Assembly (NCBI GenBank): GCA_027186245.1
Contig: CP114485.1
Coordinates: forward strand, 1,302,001-1,366,000
Origin: Coriaria nepalensis
Taxonomy: Eukaryota; Streptophyta; Magnoliopsida; Cucurbitales; Coriariaceae
Length of the DNA stretch: 64,000 bases
Direction: 5' to 3'
The position numbers and the translations under genes were made by a program. The notes below the pieces were generated by a model. That model saw only the letters and a list, made by a program, of their open reading frames with translations, had not been told where the DNA came from and did not search any database. Below, piece by piece: positions 22,262-34,848 of the stretch (its first letter is position 1; every line of letters starts with the position of its first letter).

Positions 22262-24838
22262 TCATAGGGATGCAGGTTTCCAAAAGTCGAAGGGCTTCTT
22301 ATGCTGGAATAGGAATTGAACGAGAAATCAGAGGGAAGGGAATTAGATTAGAAACCATATCCTTGTGACTACATTCAAATTTCAGATTATAACACTAAGT
22401 TTGCCTTTCTGAAATATGTTTTCTGGAAATTAAGTTCGTTAGACTTACCAGGGCAATGGGCATGTTTTCTCTAACTGATTCAATCAATTTGAAGTCAATA
22501 TCAGCTACAACAATCCCTGTTGACTGTCGATCTAAAGAAAAATGGCGACAAGTGAAGTTAGAAGGATAGGAACTTTAATTACACCATGTGAAGTGGGAAC
22601 TGAAAAATGAACAAGAAAAACAACTCTCACCAGGTAGGCGACCAACTACTGTTCCCCATGGATCAATGATTAAAGTGTCACCATAGCTTTCTCTTTTCTC
22701 GTTATTCTTACCTGCTTGTGCAGCAGCTATGACCTGATAATGCATTTTTATGTCAATCCCAAACAGGAGTTGAGGTGAACTGGTTGCAAATCTGACGTCC
22801 CATCATAAAGTTTGAACAAATATAGTGTAATAAATTAAATGGAAGCCTGGATTTAAGGAAAGATAATTCATTACATAGCACTGAGTCTCAATTGCACGAG
22901 CACGAAGAAGAACCTCCCAGTGAGCCTCACCTGTTGGTTTTGTGAATGCTGAAGGTACCAGTAAAATCTGCAGATCGATCAACCATGAGTAAGTGCAATA
23001 TTACAGAGAAAACTATTACACCAAAAACCTAGGGGAAGGTTCATACTTGAGCTTTATGTTGAAATCTCAGCAGTTGGTAAAGTTCTGGGAATCTCAAATC
23101 ATAGCAAACTGTTAAACCCAAACGCCCAACAGGGCTTTCTACTGCCACAATTTCCTTCCCTAAAACCATGACAAATTCACTTGGTTCATACACAGACTAA
23201 TTATCTAAATGCATATTCCAATATTACTGTGAACACCCCATTTTCCACTCCTTTTTTTTTTTGTCCCTTTAGGGCAGAGGGAAGAAAAGAAGAGGGAGGG
23301 ACTGAACTAAAATGAAGATGCCTCATTTCACGGTTTACATGGAGCTAGGCTACTCTGTGGCAAAGATGATTCTTCATTTAGACTGGATCTTATACATATT
23401 AGGGACGTTACCTGCTGTGGTATGGTTGCTTTCTCTGTATGCTCTTCCTCCTGGAACATCAACATCAAACCTTCATATGGAAAGAAAATTTCAATGTTAG
23501 ATGAAGATGTCAATATCAGTATCCTCATGGACCCAACTACTGGAGATAACTGCAAAAGAACTTCAGAAAAGCTTCATTAAGATGACATGATTGAAATTTT
23601 GATGAACTTTGGAGCGATTATAAATTAACAATCTCTCTCACACAACAACGGAGAGGGAATGTGGATGGAGATGCTCAACACACGTTATTTAATCAGAACA
23701 GATAATCTCCCTCCCAGTGTAAAGGTATCATACAAGTGTATTTTTCGGTAACTGCTCTTGATGTTCCCAACATCATCAATTACAATGTGAGTGTTAAAGT
23801 AACGTTCATCATCCGGCCCTCTTTCCTGGAATCCACCAAGTGACATCCATATGCCAGATTCTCTGTGAACAAATGCACATACAAAGTAAATTACATCACC
23901 AAATAAGCTTAAAGATTCATGCACAACCATGACATGACGTGGATATGAAGTTCAAATGGACTTTGTTTTTTGCATGAGATAGGAACCAGAGAGAGAAAAT
24001 GGGAAGAAGGGATTGGTTGACAACCTTGCTAAGGAGCAGTATCGTTGCATGATTGGTCCATCCAATGGTTCTGCAACCTTTAGACCTTCCCCATCCTTGG
24101 CAGGCACGTAAGAGAAAATTTCAGGGAAGCAGAGCAGCTTCGCCCCGGCAGAGACTGCTTCCTACAAATATTGGAATCATAAAACTCATAATAGCAAGAT
24201 TGAGAAATCAATAATAGAGTTTAGGAACACATAAGAGATGGATCAAAATCACTGAGTAAAGGTGAATAATAGGTCCAGAAAAGTCCGATTACAGTTCTTT
24301 TCATAAACTCAACAACGCGTTGCGACCAAAGATGAAGCTAACATCGAAATGAGAACTGTATCGATTCGATTAGTAGCGGATATAGAGTTTAGTAATTCCA
24401 TGAAAATGCAAGCTAACTAGATCTGTTATAACATCAAATTAGGGAAAGATTGAGAATATTGCAACTGAGATTGAAAATTCCAATAATAGTCGGAAATTCA
24501 GCGTCCATAAGGATCTAAAATGTATTGAATCCCTAGCTCAAAGCACAGTATATACATGTATCGATTATGTATATGAGCAAGAGAAACAATAAAAAAAAAA
24601 AGGAGCACGAAGCTACTTTGACGAGGCGAGTGCAGGTTGCGAAGTTGGAATCGAGGTCGTTTACGGATGTCATCTGAACGGCAGCGACTCGGACAGATTC
24701 TGCAGCCATGTCTGACTCGCCGGCACGTACGGAAAATGAACGAATCGGAGAGAAACACCGGCGGCGAAATCTCAGGCTTACTAAGTTTATTGGCCTAATG
24801 AGAGTGGTAGTAATAGTCGGGTTGAGACAAATTGGCAT
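22262..24838 (-). CDS. Deaminated glutathione amidase (nitrilase superfamily)
   Basis: Nine exons on the minus strand: 24838-24617, 24161-24025, 23862-23734, 23470-23412, 23159-23047, 22967-22875, 22733-22631, 22531-22449, 22303-22262; 326 residues. It belongs to the Nit1 branch of the nitrilase family, which repairs metabolite damage by hydrolysing deaminated glutathione to alpha-ketoglutarate and cysteinylglycine. The catalytic triad is visible: Glu88 (FPEIFSYV), Lys160 (YRKIHLFDV) and Cys201 (TVCYDLRFP). The first about 43 residues are Arg/Ser-rich and look like an organelle transit peptide; an internal Met44 ([15 protein letters not shown]) could start a cytosolic form, as known for the Arabidopsis enzyme. 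The residue after the catalytic Glu is Ile where I recall Asn in relatives. Exon 4 is only 59 bases but fits the frame exactly. Confidence 0.93.
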
Positions 24839-25879
24839 CGTTGATTTTCAGAGAGAATCTTTTTGGCGCGTGTCTCATATGGAGGGAATCTTTTTTCCTA
24901 TCACTTTTTTTGTAATAATTATTTTATTAGTTTTTTTTGTCTTTTTGTCTTTTAATTTAATTCGAGTGAAAATTTGCTGGTCAGTTTTGAGATTAATGAA
25001 TTCGAGTGAAAACTTGTATTTAGAATATTCTAAATTCTCATTTAGAATATCTGATCCGATCCGATCTAATCTGTTATAATTTAAGTATATATTGATTTCA
25101 ATCGGATTGAATTAAATATTTTTTTAAATTAATATTATTATTTTATAAATAATAATTATATATAATTATATATATTTGAAAGGGATTAGAGTTTCCAATC
25201 ATTTTTAATTAAAAACGGTTAAATATATTTTTAAAATATAATTTAATAATTATTATTTAAATAAATGACTCATTTATCAAATAGTCCCTAAATCCAAATT
25301 AAAAAAGAGATATCACTCTTTAGTTAAATACTATTAAAACATATATCTTCTTCAAAAATAACTTTATCCTACTTGCAATTAGGAGCGAGGAAAAAAAAAT
25401 ATTCTCGGATCGATCGAAATATCGGTATATATATTTTTTGAAACTATATTTCTTATAATATTATATTTTAAAAAAAAAATTTTATCTTATTTTCTTCAAA
25501 ATTAGCCTCAAATTAACTGGCTCACCATCATCATCACCATCATCTTCATCTTCTGTGACCGATTCACCATCACCATCACCGATTCACTGGCTCTTGTTTC
25601 AGGTACCATATATAACCATCATAATTTTTTAGCAAGGTCGGAATAAGAAAATAGAGGGTTGAAAATGGTTTTCACACCAGCTCTTTCTTGGTGGCTTATG
25701 GTCTTTCGTCTTTTTTCAAACCTTTTCTTGTTGACTTTCACATTATCTCTACTATATTCAATTGAAAAGGAAGAAGAATATACATATTTGCAATTTGCAC
25801 TAAGAAAACATCTTTTGGGTGAGATTTAATATGCAACTTGATTGGTGTTAATTGAATCAAACTAATTGTCATATATAAA

Positions 25880-25909
25880 AAAAGAAAAAGAAAAAGAAAA
25901 AGAAAAAGC
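25880..25909. repeat. (GAAAAA)n microsatellite
   Basis: About five tandem copies of a GAAAAA hexamer. Confidence 0.9.
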
Positions 25910-26309
25910 TCTAAATATTTACTTTGTAAAATTATTGACATATATCATAATATTAATATATATTTATTAATTATATATATAATGATATAATTAAATAAAA
26001 ATAAAATAATCATAATAATCAATATGAAAATTTAAGAAAACCGACCAATTTCAATTGAAAGATCTATCTAATAATTTGATTTCGGCCAGTTTTTATAATG
26101 AAATCGGTGAAAAATTCGAGTAAGTTATAATTTCAATTCGGTTTCACCAAAAACTGAATCTAACTCACTCCTACTTGCAACTTTTTTTTTTTCCTTCCTT
26201 AAATTGTAATTTAATTAAGAATAATACATTTTTTATTTTGAGCAATCGGAGGGAGAGACTTAGAGAATAATGCCTAAAATGGTGGGTTTGTTAGGGGACG
26301 GGGACAAAA

Positions 26310-26355
26310 AAATATAAAAATATAAAAATATAAAAATATAAAAATATAAAAATAA
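26310..26355. repeat. (TATAAAAA)n minisatellite
   Basis: Five to six tandem copies of an 8-base TATAAAAA unit. Confidence 0.9.
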
Positions 26356-27197
26356 ATAAATTAGAAAACTGAAACTGAAAAATACCAAATCAATCAGAAA
26401 AGCCAATAAAATCTAGAGAAAGAGGGCGTTTTTTCCTTCAATAGATTCAAAACCAAGGGATTTAGTTGTAAAGTAATCATTCTGTTTCTTACTGAGAAAG
26501 AAAAAAAAAAAAAAAAGGAAAAAGAAAAAAGAGAAAAGAAAAAGAGGGAGAAGGAATTAGGAAGAGCAGATCTATACCTTTCAAAGTTCTGACAGCTCTT
26601 TCTTTTTACCTGTCAGAACTTTCGATTTTCTCATCGAAGAAAGATTCGTCATCTGCAATTCTTCGTATTAGTTTCCTCCAGCTGCGGTTAGGGTTGGGCA
26701 ATCGTTGAAGCGACTGCAAAATCTCCCGTAAACAAGATTGAAGGTACAAAACCAGAGAAAAGAGCGAACCTCTCTGAAAAAGTTCTCTGAAGTTGTGTGA
26801 CCTTCTTTGTTGTTTCATCTATGTAAATGTCTCTTATGATTCTATCTTATGAAATTTCGGTTAATTTACCAGGTCAAATACCTGGTTAGTCCCATGATTC
26901 TTGCATTTTTAAAGATAGGTCAATCCCGTCAAGATCGATGAATTGCCCTGAACCCCAAATTGATTAACGTCTCAAATTTCTATGCAGTTTTTCTTTTGTA
27001 CAAATATCCCCATCAGGCCTTGTCATTGATCAATGAGTGTTTGATTTCTCGGGAACCTTGTTTTGGAATTGTTGAGCAGATACTTAGAACTAGGTTCCCA
27101 AATTGACCCCCCCCCCCCCCCACACATCTCTCTCAAGTGTTGTTTAATGAATTATTACATTGCCCAATTGTTTTCTGGGTGAGAATTATGTAAAGGG

Positions 27198-28826
27198 ATG
27201 GTATCAGATACTTTTATGAAGATTGTGTCTCCTTGCTGGAAACCTTCCGCAGTAGAGGGGGAAAGCTCTGGTCGAACCTCAGATTCTAGTGGTAGGGTTG
27301 ATGGGTTATTGTGGTACAAAGATTCTGGTCGCCACGTCAATGGAGAGTTCTCCATGGCAGTTGTTCAAGCAAACGATTCGTTAGAAGATCATAGTCAACT
27401 TGAATCGGGCCCCATGAGCTTGTCTGAGTCTGGTCCTCAAGGGACATTTGTTGGAATTTATGACGGGCATGGTGGTCCAGAAGCTGCTCAATTTATATAT
27501 GATCGCTTGTTTAATAATCTCAAAAGTAAGTTGACTACATCTTGTTCCGATAATTTTACATATCAAGATTTCATTTTTCTATCTACATTTTTAGATCAGT
27601 GTGGGAATAGAAAGGGATAGGAAGAAAATCTCATGTGCAAATTGCCAAAAACCCTAGTGGAAATATGTTTCAATGGAGGCTAGGAAAAAGAAGGAAAAAC
27701 AGGAATGTATGAGATATTTATGCATATCAAAATTTGGAGTATCTGATTATATATCTAATGAATATGTCTACTGACTTGACAGCTATTCATGGTGCAGAGT
27801 TCACCTCAGAGAGTCGAGGATTATCAGCCGACGTAATCAACAAAGCGTTTTTGGAAACAGAGGAAGAATTCTTATCTTTAGTAAAGAAGCAGTGGCTAAA
27901 TAAGCCCCAAATTGCTTCCGTGGGTTCTTGTTGTTTGGTAGGCATCATTTGTTGCGGGCTGCTATATATTGCAAATGCGGGAGATTCTAGAGTGGTCTTA
28001 GGAAGACTTGAAAAAACAGTCAAAGAAGTCAAAGCTGTTCAGTTATCGTCCGAGCACAATGCAAGTAGGGAATCTGTGAGGGAGGAATTACGCTCTTTGC
28101 ACCCCGATGATCCACAGATTGTAGTCTTGAAGCACACAGTTTGGCGTGTCAAGGGTATTATACAGGTAACTCCTTGATTTAAGTTTATTTTAATCAGATT
28201 TTGTGGGTTCAAACCGAAATATAATTTATATTATGCGGGCCAAACTGGAATTTGTGGCCTTTTATTTTTCTTACAGATTTCTAGATCAATTGGAGATGCC
28301 TATCTGAAGAATTCAGAATTCAATAGAGAGCCACTCCTCCCTAAATTTAGGCTGGAAGAACCATTCCAGAAGCCGATTCTAAAAGCCGAGCCTGCAATCT
28401 TAGTACAGAAACTCTACCCAGAAGATCAGTTTCTTATTTTTGCATCAGATGGCTTGTGGGAATATTTGACCAATCAGGAAGCAGTTAACATTGTTCACAG
28501 CCGCCCCCGTAATGTAATCATCTCTTTCTCAATCGTTCCCTGAAGCTTCTTTGTGGAAGGGATTAATTCAGCTACTTTCTGGGTTTCTTTTTTAACAGGG
28601 TATTGCAAGGAAACTAGTTAAAACCGCACTTAGGGAAGCTGCTAAGAAAAGAGAAATGAGATACTCGGACTTGAAAAGGATCGATCATGGGGTGAGGAGA
28701 CATTTTCATGATGATATAACGGTTATTGTTTTGTTCCTTGATTCTCCTCTGATCAGTGGCAGCTCATCAACCGGACCTCTGCTTTCGATCAGAGGTGGGG
28801 TCGGTATTATCTCTGCCAAGTCATAA
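27198..28826 (+). CDS. Protein phosphatase 2C, clade D
   Basis: Four coding exons: 27198-27525, 27798-28165, 28277-28513, 28599-28826; 386 residues. PP2C metal-dependent Ser/Thr phosphatase: metal-binding motif YDGHGG (88-93), [44 protein letters not shown] and [12 protein letters not shown] are all present, so it should be active. The N-terminus ([37 protein letters not shown]) is diagnostic of plant clade D. Clade D enzymes dephosphorylate the plasma-membrane proton pump and are inhibited by SAUR proteins in auxin-driven growth; that is family knowledge. For exon 2 I chose the acceptor GTGCAG at 27797 because it gives NNLKKFTSES with no insertion. A 5'UTR intron starting near 26744 is likely; its acceptor is unclear. 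A run of about 15 C lies in this leader region near 27107. Confidence 0.94.
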
Positions 28827-31110
28827 TAGATTAATTTCCGTTTTTAATACAAGGTTCTGAGCATCTCCCAACCCAATTATTTTTGTTCTCTTTTTATTAT
28901 TACTTTTGTATTGAGTAACGATTTTCTCTTAACAGAGGAGAGCTTAAAGGCACACAGACTATCTTTCTCTCTTGTTCTTTCTTTAACCTAAAACAATTTT
29001 CATGAATCTGAAGTAATCTTAACAGTAAATGTTAGTGCAGTTTCGGGACTGATCCATAGTTTGGAAGTACTCACCGTAGAAATTGTCCGGGATCCGACTC
29101 TTGATGACATACAATTAATTTTCTTTTGTTTGTTTGGAACCTTCAGGTCGTTCTTTTCCCACCCTTCTCTAATTTTTTTTTTAGGGCAGAGATAGAAAAC
29201 TTACGAGAAAATGGAGAAAATGGCCTTATTTTCATACATCTTTAAGTAGCCCCAAGTTGATTTTTTTTTTTTTTGGTTAAAATGCTTTAAGAAAATAGAT
29301 TAGAAAATAAGTTTTAAAATCAAAATTTTGGAAATACCAAAATACCATTAATTGAAAGTTGAAATTTCAACCGGTCAAACTCAAGCCAATCTCAATTCGG
29401 TCTAAATGATCATGATCTTCCCAACCTGATGTCCTAACTCGGTCTGAACAATCCTGATCTCTCAACTTCTTGATCTCTCAACCCCATTTTTAGGTCTCTT
29501 CCCTTCTCTAGTGCCCAACCATAAGTCCAAAAATGCTTTCAAGTCGGCGTCCGCAATTAAGTCGCCGCACCATCTCGCGATCAAGTTGTTATCTTGCCTC
29601 AAGGTTCTCAAAGTCTCATGATCAGGAAGCAAACCTGGAGGAGGTATGTAACATAATTATCTTTGGATTAAGTTGTTGGTGACCAAACATATAAATATGA
29701 GGTTAAATATTGAAGATATTGGTTAGGCACATAATGTCGTTCTACTAGCTGTTTAGTTTATCGAATACTTTTGGAGAAAACATGCATAGCTAGTAGGTGT
29801 GTTACTTTCTTTCTTAACTTTTAAAATCATTTTGACAAAAATAGCGTAATAATTTGAACTTTTAATAAGATATAATTGAAATCTTTATCGTATGTAATTA
29901 CTCCCAAAACTTTTAAACAAAAAATATTCTTTAGAAAGAAAAAAAAAATATATATATATATATACATACATATATATAAGATTTTCTAAGAGTTTTTTAA
30001 AGTCTTTTTACCTTTCCACAGGTCATATCCCATGTGTATAATCTCACAAGACAAATCTTTTTCATTTGCATGATCCTTAATCTACAACTTTACCTTTGTA
30101 AATTCCTACAACACAAGGTAAAATATATGTGAGCTACAAGCTCAATAAGTATAGGGTCATATTCACATGTATTAATCTTTTAATGACTATTTTAAATTAA
30201 TGCATTTATGATTTATATCTAGCATGCATGATTTCCTATCTTTTTTTATGCTTGGGCCTTGAGGATGATGTCGCCGACATCTCAACTGATATATGATCAG
30301 TGGTCCGCTATGACTGTTGCAACGATCCGCTATGACATTTTCTTTAGAATTATATGGGGATCCTTTATGATTGGCAATCAATGCTTCTTATGACCCGGCA
30401 ACATCTCACTTTAATATTATGCATATGCATGCTTATGATCTTTATTTACTTTAACAACATTAACTCTTTTTAGATCGAAAGTATGAACATATGCATTTAA
30501 TCGTAGCATGTCAAAGTTTATATTATCATAAAACTATCATGTTATATTATGTTCACAGTAGTCATGCTTTCATTTTCAGCATGTTAATAAAATCATTCCA
30601 TTTTAACTTAACATGTTATATAATAACCATAATTATAATATTAACATTAACCTTAGCATAATAAATATTATCTTCAATTCATCATACTTATTAACAATTA
30701 TCCTTACGTCAATGTGATGCTTATTAACAATTAATCATGCTTATTAACAATTATATTATCCTTAAGTCAACATAACAATTATTCAAATAATTTTAGCATC
30801 ACAACAATAAACAAACAAGCAATATTTTTGTATTGTAGTGAGACTATACTTATAGAGCTTTAGAGATGATTGACAACTTGAAGTTCCTAATTTCATTTTT
30901 CCTCTTTTTTCCTCTTTTTCCCTCTTTTTCCCTCTTTCTTGTTTTCCTTTCCCTTTCCTCATCTTCTTTCCTCTTTAGCTACGATGAGGTATTTATAGTA
31001 CTACATGGATGTCTAAATGATGACATGTATTTTGTTAAATCATCTTTTTATTTGATGATTAAGTTAACTCAAATGTTGCCAAATGGGTATTAACGTGGCA
31101 CATTTACACT
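28827..31110. other. Repeat-like intergenic DNA, unclassified
   Basis: After the PP2C 3'UTR there is no coding exon. Features include GGTCT/CGGTCT words near 29390-29520, a TA microsatellite near 29948-29985, a repeated word GCTTATTAACAATTA (copies around 30685-30750), and a TTTTTCCTC-rich tract near 30895-30960. The organisation resembles decayed long terminal repeat or other transposon sequence, but no terminus or protein could be assigned. Confidence 0.4.
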
Positions 31111-31116
31111 TTCTTT

Positions 31117-31290
31117 TAGGGTTGAGGGTCTAAGGTTTAGAGTTTAAAGTTTAAGATTTATAGTTTATGGTTTATAGTCTAAGGTTAGTGTTTAGATTAT
31201 AGGTTTTAGGGTTTAAGGTCTAGAGTTTAGGATTTAGAGTTTAGGCTTTATGGTTTAAAATTTAGGATTTAGAATTTTAAGATTTTATTA
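31117..31290. repeat. Degenerate telomere-like (TTTAGGG) repeat tract
   Basis: About 170 bases made of heptamer-like variants of TTTAGGG (TTTAGGG, TTTAGAG, TTTAAGG, TTTATGG, TTTAGGA). Two exact AGGGTT contexts survive. It reads as an old interstitial telomeric repeat, though a simple-repeat origin without telomere history is possible. Confidence 0.6.
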
Positions 31291-31440
31291 AGGTTTGAGT
31301 ATAAATATGAAACTCGGTTTAAGTTCCTGGTCTACTTACCAAATATCAGTCTCTATACTAAGAAATAGGATCAAGTTCTCGGTTATGTTTCAAACATTCA
31401 AGATTGAGAATTCGGTCTAATTTTTTGATCTAGATCAAGC

Positions 31441-31473
31441 ACTCGGTCTCGATTCTCGGTCGAGAGACCGAGT
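31441..31473. repeat. Perfect 10-bp inverted repeat in left MULE flank
   Basis: ACTCGGTCTC at 31441-31450 and its exact complement at 31464-31473 are separated by 13 bases. It is part of the CGGTCT-rich flank. Confidence 0.7.
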
Positions 31474-31711
31474 TCTCAGTCTATAAAATATGAAACCATG
31501 ATTTATGTCCTTATATACCGAGAAGTTGGTCTCAATTCCTTGTCTAGAGATTTAGGTCTCAGTCTAAAAGGTCGGAAACATGGTTTCTTAAAAGTTATGT
31601 TGAGATAAAAGTATTTTTATTGTATTATAACCAATAAAATAGTAAGTCATATACTTAAGGAATCACTATACAAAAATAATACAACCAAGTCTATAAATAT
31701 TAAAAAGTTCA

Positions 31712-33730
31712 TTAAACATTTTCAATAGATGGTGGTAAAGTTGGGTTCTGACATGTCTTCACGTTGTGCCTAAATTCGTTGTAGTTGCCACATCTTCTTC
31801 TCCTCCGTATTTGTTCCCTAGTCGAAGGAATACGTTTGTTTTTGGATCTTCTACTCCGCTGATCCATGATGGTGGTATAATCTTCATTAACCGGATCCTT
31901 TCTAGAAACTCTCAATCGTCCATCAGTGATACAGGAAAAATTGAGTCTGCATACCTAGCCTTCTAATTCTCAGTCAAGTAAAATGGCGAACATAATATAT
32001 AAACATCCACATTATTTGACATCGATGTTGCTACGACACGGGAACACATTATCGTTTCCAAGTCAAATACCTTACATGTGCAAGTCATTGCACCTAAGTT
32101 GACAAGGGCATTAGTAGCACTATCGGTAACCTCATATGAAAACTGGTCCATAATGTCAGCCTTCATTGTTGATGATTCATCGTGTCTTGTTTTTAGAAGT
32201 TTCTTTACCTCAGGAGTGCATCAATGGGTATGCTGATTGGTTGCACTTCTTCTAGCATTGAATAAAGTCGTCATCATTTTTTTGATACAATTAAGCATGG
32301 CTACGATTGGATATTCACATGCATCCTTCAATGCAGTATTATGTGACTCAAAATTATTATTTGTCATAATATCGTATCTAAGACCACTTAAATGAATTGT
32401 TGATCATTGTTCAAATCTAATTTCGTCCAAGTACATTGATATATCGAGATGCAATGCTCTAATCTCATTGAAGTATAAGTTGAACTCTTCAACCTTGTAT
32501 GCTTTAACTGCACTCTTGAATATATAGATGCTTTAATTGCACTCTTGAATATATAGACTATTCCACCACCCCTGAATCTCAATTTGATGTTTTTCTCGAT
32601 GTGTCAAATACATGCAACATGTTTTGGATTAGGGTAAATACTTCGCATTAAATTGTTAATACTCTGTGAATGATCGGATACAAATACTAAATCAATGACA
32701 TCAGATATATTTCACTGCAGCCTAGACAAGAACCAAGTTCAAAATACTTCATTCTCTGAATCGGCTATAGCCCATACTATTGAATCCATATATTTGTTAT
32801 CATCCTATGCGGTTGCAATTATAAGGGCTTGAGATCATGAAGGGCTTGTTATCATTTTACTTTCCATGTTTTTCAGCAAGTAATATCTACCTTCATATCA
32901 TGAAGGGCTTGAGATTATATCATCTTTGGGGTAAGACATAGTTAGACCCTATATAAGTATTTATCACATGTCGTCCAATTATAGATGCAGATGCTTGTCG
33001 ATGCCTGGTTTGTCTATATGGAAGAGAGCAGGGGTACTAGTCTTTATAAATTAGAATTTGGAAAAATGAAGAATCTTTTCTTCTCGTAGCACAGAGCCGC
33101 CACTAGCAATCCAGATCAATACATGCAACACAAATATAGTTTTATTCGATTTTTTCACTTTGAATTCAATATTCTGTTGAATGGCATGCATATGTAGACT
33201 TATCTCTGATATTCTGTTCAATATTCTATTAAAGGTAAGTACCTTTAAGTGGTTCTTTAAGGAAAAAAAAAACTAATTACAATAAGACTTATCGCTACTT
33301 GGGCGAGAAGAAACAATCAGGGGGGAAATAACTTTGAGTGCCCAAAATATCTTTAGGCAGTAACTTGGGTTGAGAATTAGAGGAAAAAAAATTTCCAGTA
33401 TTATCATCATCTTATTCTTCCTCACCCTATTCTTTAATTTCATTTTCAAGTTGTGATAAAAATAGTACCGGCAACTCATGAGTAGGGAACACTATATTCA
33501 GATTATCTATAATCGATAAAGCATCAGACATATGATGAGAGGGAGGTAAGTACTACTCCCATAAAGTAGTCATCCTCGTACAAAACTGAATCAATATTGA
33601 TTTCGTTATTCTGACGATTAACACATTCTTCTTCCATTCTTTCACCTCTGCCATCCACATTCTCAACCTTGGCCTCAACTTCAATCTTGTCCTCGGACGC
33701 ATCATCTTCCACATCCACATTCACATTCAT
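31712..33730 (-). pseudogene. MULE transposase remnant
   Basis: Minus-strand pieces follow the order of a plant MuDR-type transposase. N-terminal acidic region around 33524-33730. Catalytic-domain remnants around 32580-32830 read WAIADSENEVF, TWFLSRLQ, FVSDHSQSINN and NPKHVACI with intervening stops; relatives have AIVDSEN, TWFL and HHGYCIYHL. A SWIM zinc finger follows at 31963-32166 (TCTCKVFDLETIMCSRV), then a C-terminal knuckle near 31712-31915 (RRRRRCGNYNEFRHNVKTC). Multiple stops and frame changes make it non-functional. Confidence 0.75.
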
Positions 33731-34323
33731 CCTTTCATATAGATATTTGTCACTACCAAGATCATAATTTATAAAACTATCATTATCATTATTACTAGAA
33801 ACGGGTAATTGACGTTACTCTCGAACATGCATAGCGCTTGTTCCTCTCATAATCAATTTTGTATAAAATGAAGATTTATTCGCCTCTCTCGAACATAAGT
33901 ACACTAAAAATGACATCATATTTGCGTCTTTTCCTATAAATATCATGTGTGATTAATGAGGATGTTGGCTTGTACACTAATTTCAAGCCAAATTCATTAC
34001 AATAACGTTGATTTGTAGACGATCCCTAATGTTTTATTAAATCTTACACTAGTTTCAATTGCAACACTCATCTATCCTTAGTCCAAAATGACTGCATTGA
34101 AATTAATGGGCTGAGAACTCGGTTCAGAATTCAATTGACCGAGATTATTGTACCGAAATCTCAATCCATAATTTAATGGACCGAATTATCGGTCTAGAAA
34201 TAAATTGACCTATATAGGTCTAGTGAATTCTGGACCTAGATCTCGGTCCGATTCATTGATCCGAAAAATATTGAAAGAAATATAGAATGTAAATTCATAA
34301 TCTCGTATAATCGATCGAAATGT

Positions 34324-34354
<31 letters not shown>

Positions 34355-34848
34355 TGGAAGAGAAAGAAATGTAACATAGAGGTAGAAAACATAGAAAATC
34401 ATGGAAAGTAAAGAAAACTTATCAGTAAAATCTAGAAAATTAGAAAATATATAGATCTAATCAAAATATCGAGTAATGATTGATGATCTACTAAAAATAT
34501 ATGGATTAATGATGTTGTGAATTAACAACACAAAACTTGTGTTAGCGATAATGAAGTTTCATTTTATTGTTTAAATAAAAAGAATGATAAAAGTGAAAGT
34601 ATTTAAATAATTATTTCTTTTTAAATAAATAAAGACCGTTTAACAAAATTTTATAAAAATTGATTATTTTACGAATTTTCATTTATATTAAATTTATTTA
34701 ACTGATCCCTATAAATCTTCGTACTTTTTGTTTCACATATTGATCAAGCTCTGTGTTATATATAACTAACCCCATAATTGCCCGGAATCCTAAGGTAAAT
34801 ATTTCTAACACGAAAATTAAATCTGTGTTATAAATTAACCAAGCTCTG
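33731..34848. other. AT-rich DNA between MULE and GST pseudogene
   Basis: Contains the right MULE flank, an A-run of about 23 at 34324-34346 and AT-rich DNA. No gene is seen. Confidence 0.45.

Larger units (their letters stand above)
24839..26530. other. AT-rich intergenic DNA with simple repeats
   Basis: Divergent intergenic region between the amidase (minus) and PP2C (plus). It holds A/T-rich DNA, CGGAT/GATCCG words near 25050-25110, and two microsatellites listed separately. No gene is supported; 24708-25079 is an open frame without family resemblance. Confidence 0.5.
31310..34270 (-). mobile_element. Decayed Mutator-like (MULE) DNA transposon
   Basis: Region bracketed by CGGTCT/ACCGAG-rich flanks: left about 31310-31610, right about 34085-34270. 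The two share inverted-orientation words such as ACCGAGTTCTCAG and GATTGAGA-TTCGGT, consistent with eroded long terminal inverted repeats. Between them the minus strand carries MULE transposase remnants. Exact ends and target duplications could not be found. Confidence 0.45.

Noticed and set aside
24708..25079. 123-codon plus-strand frame over the amidase first exon
   Set aside because: It is antisense to the transit-peptide exon and has no recognisable domain.
27107..27121. Run of about 15 C
   Set aside because: Homopolymer in the PP2C leader or intron; no function can be supported and its length may be a sequencing artefact.
30685..30760. Repeated GCTTATTAACAATTA word considered as a CRISPR-like array
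   Set aside because: Copies are irregular, spacers are tiny and the genome is a plant nucleus; it is ordinary repetitive DNA.
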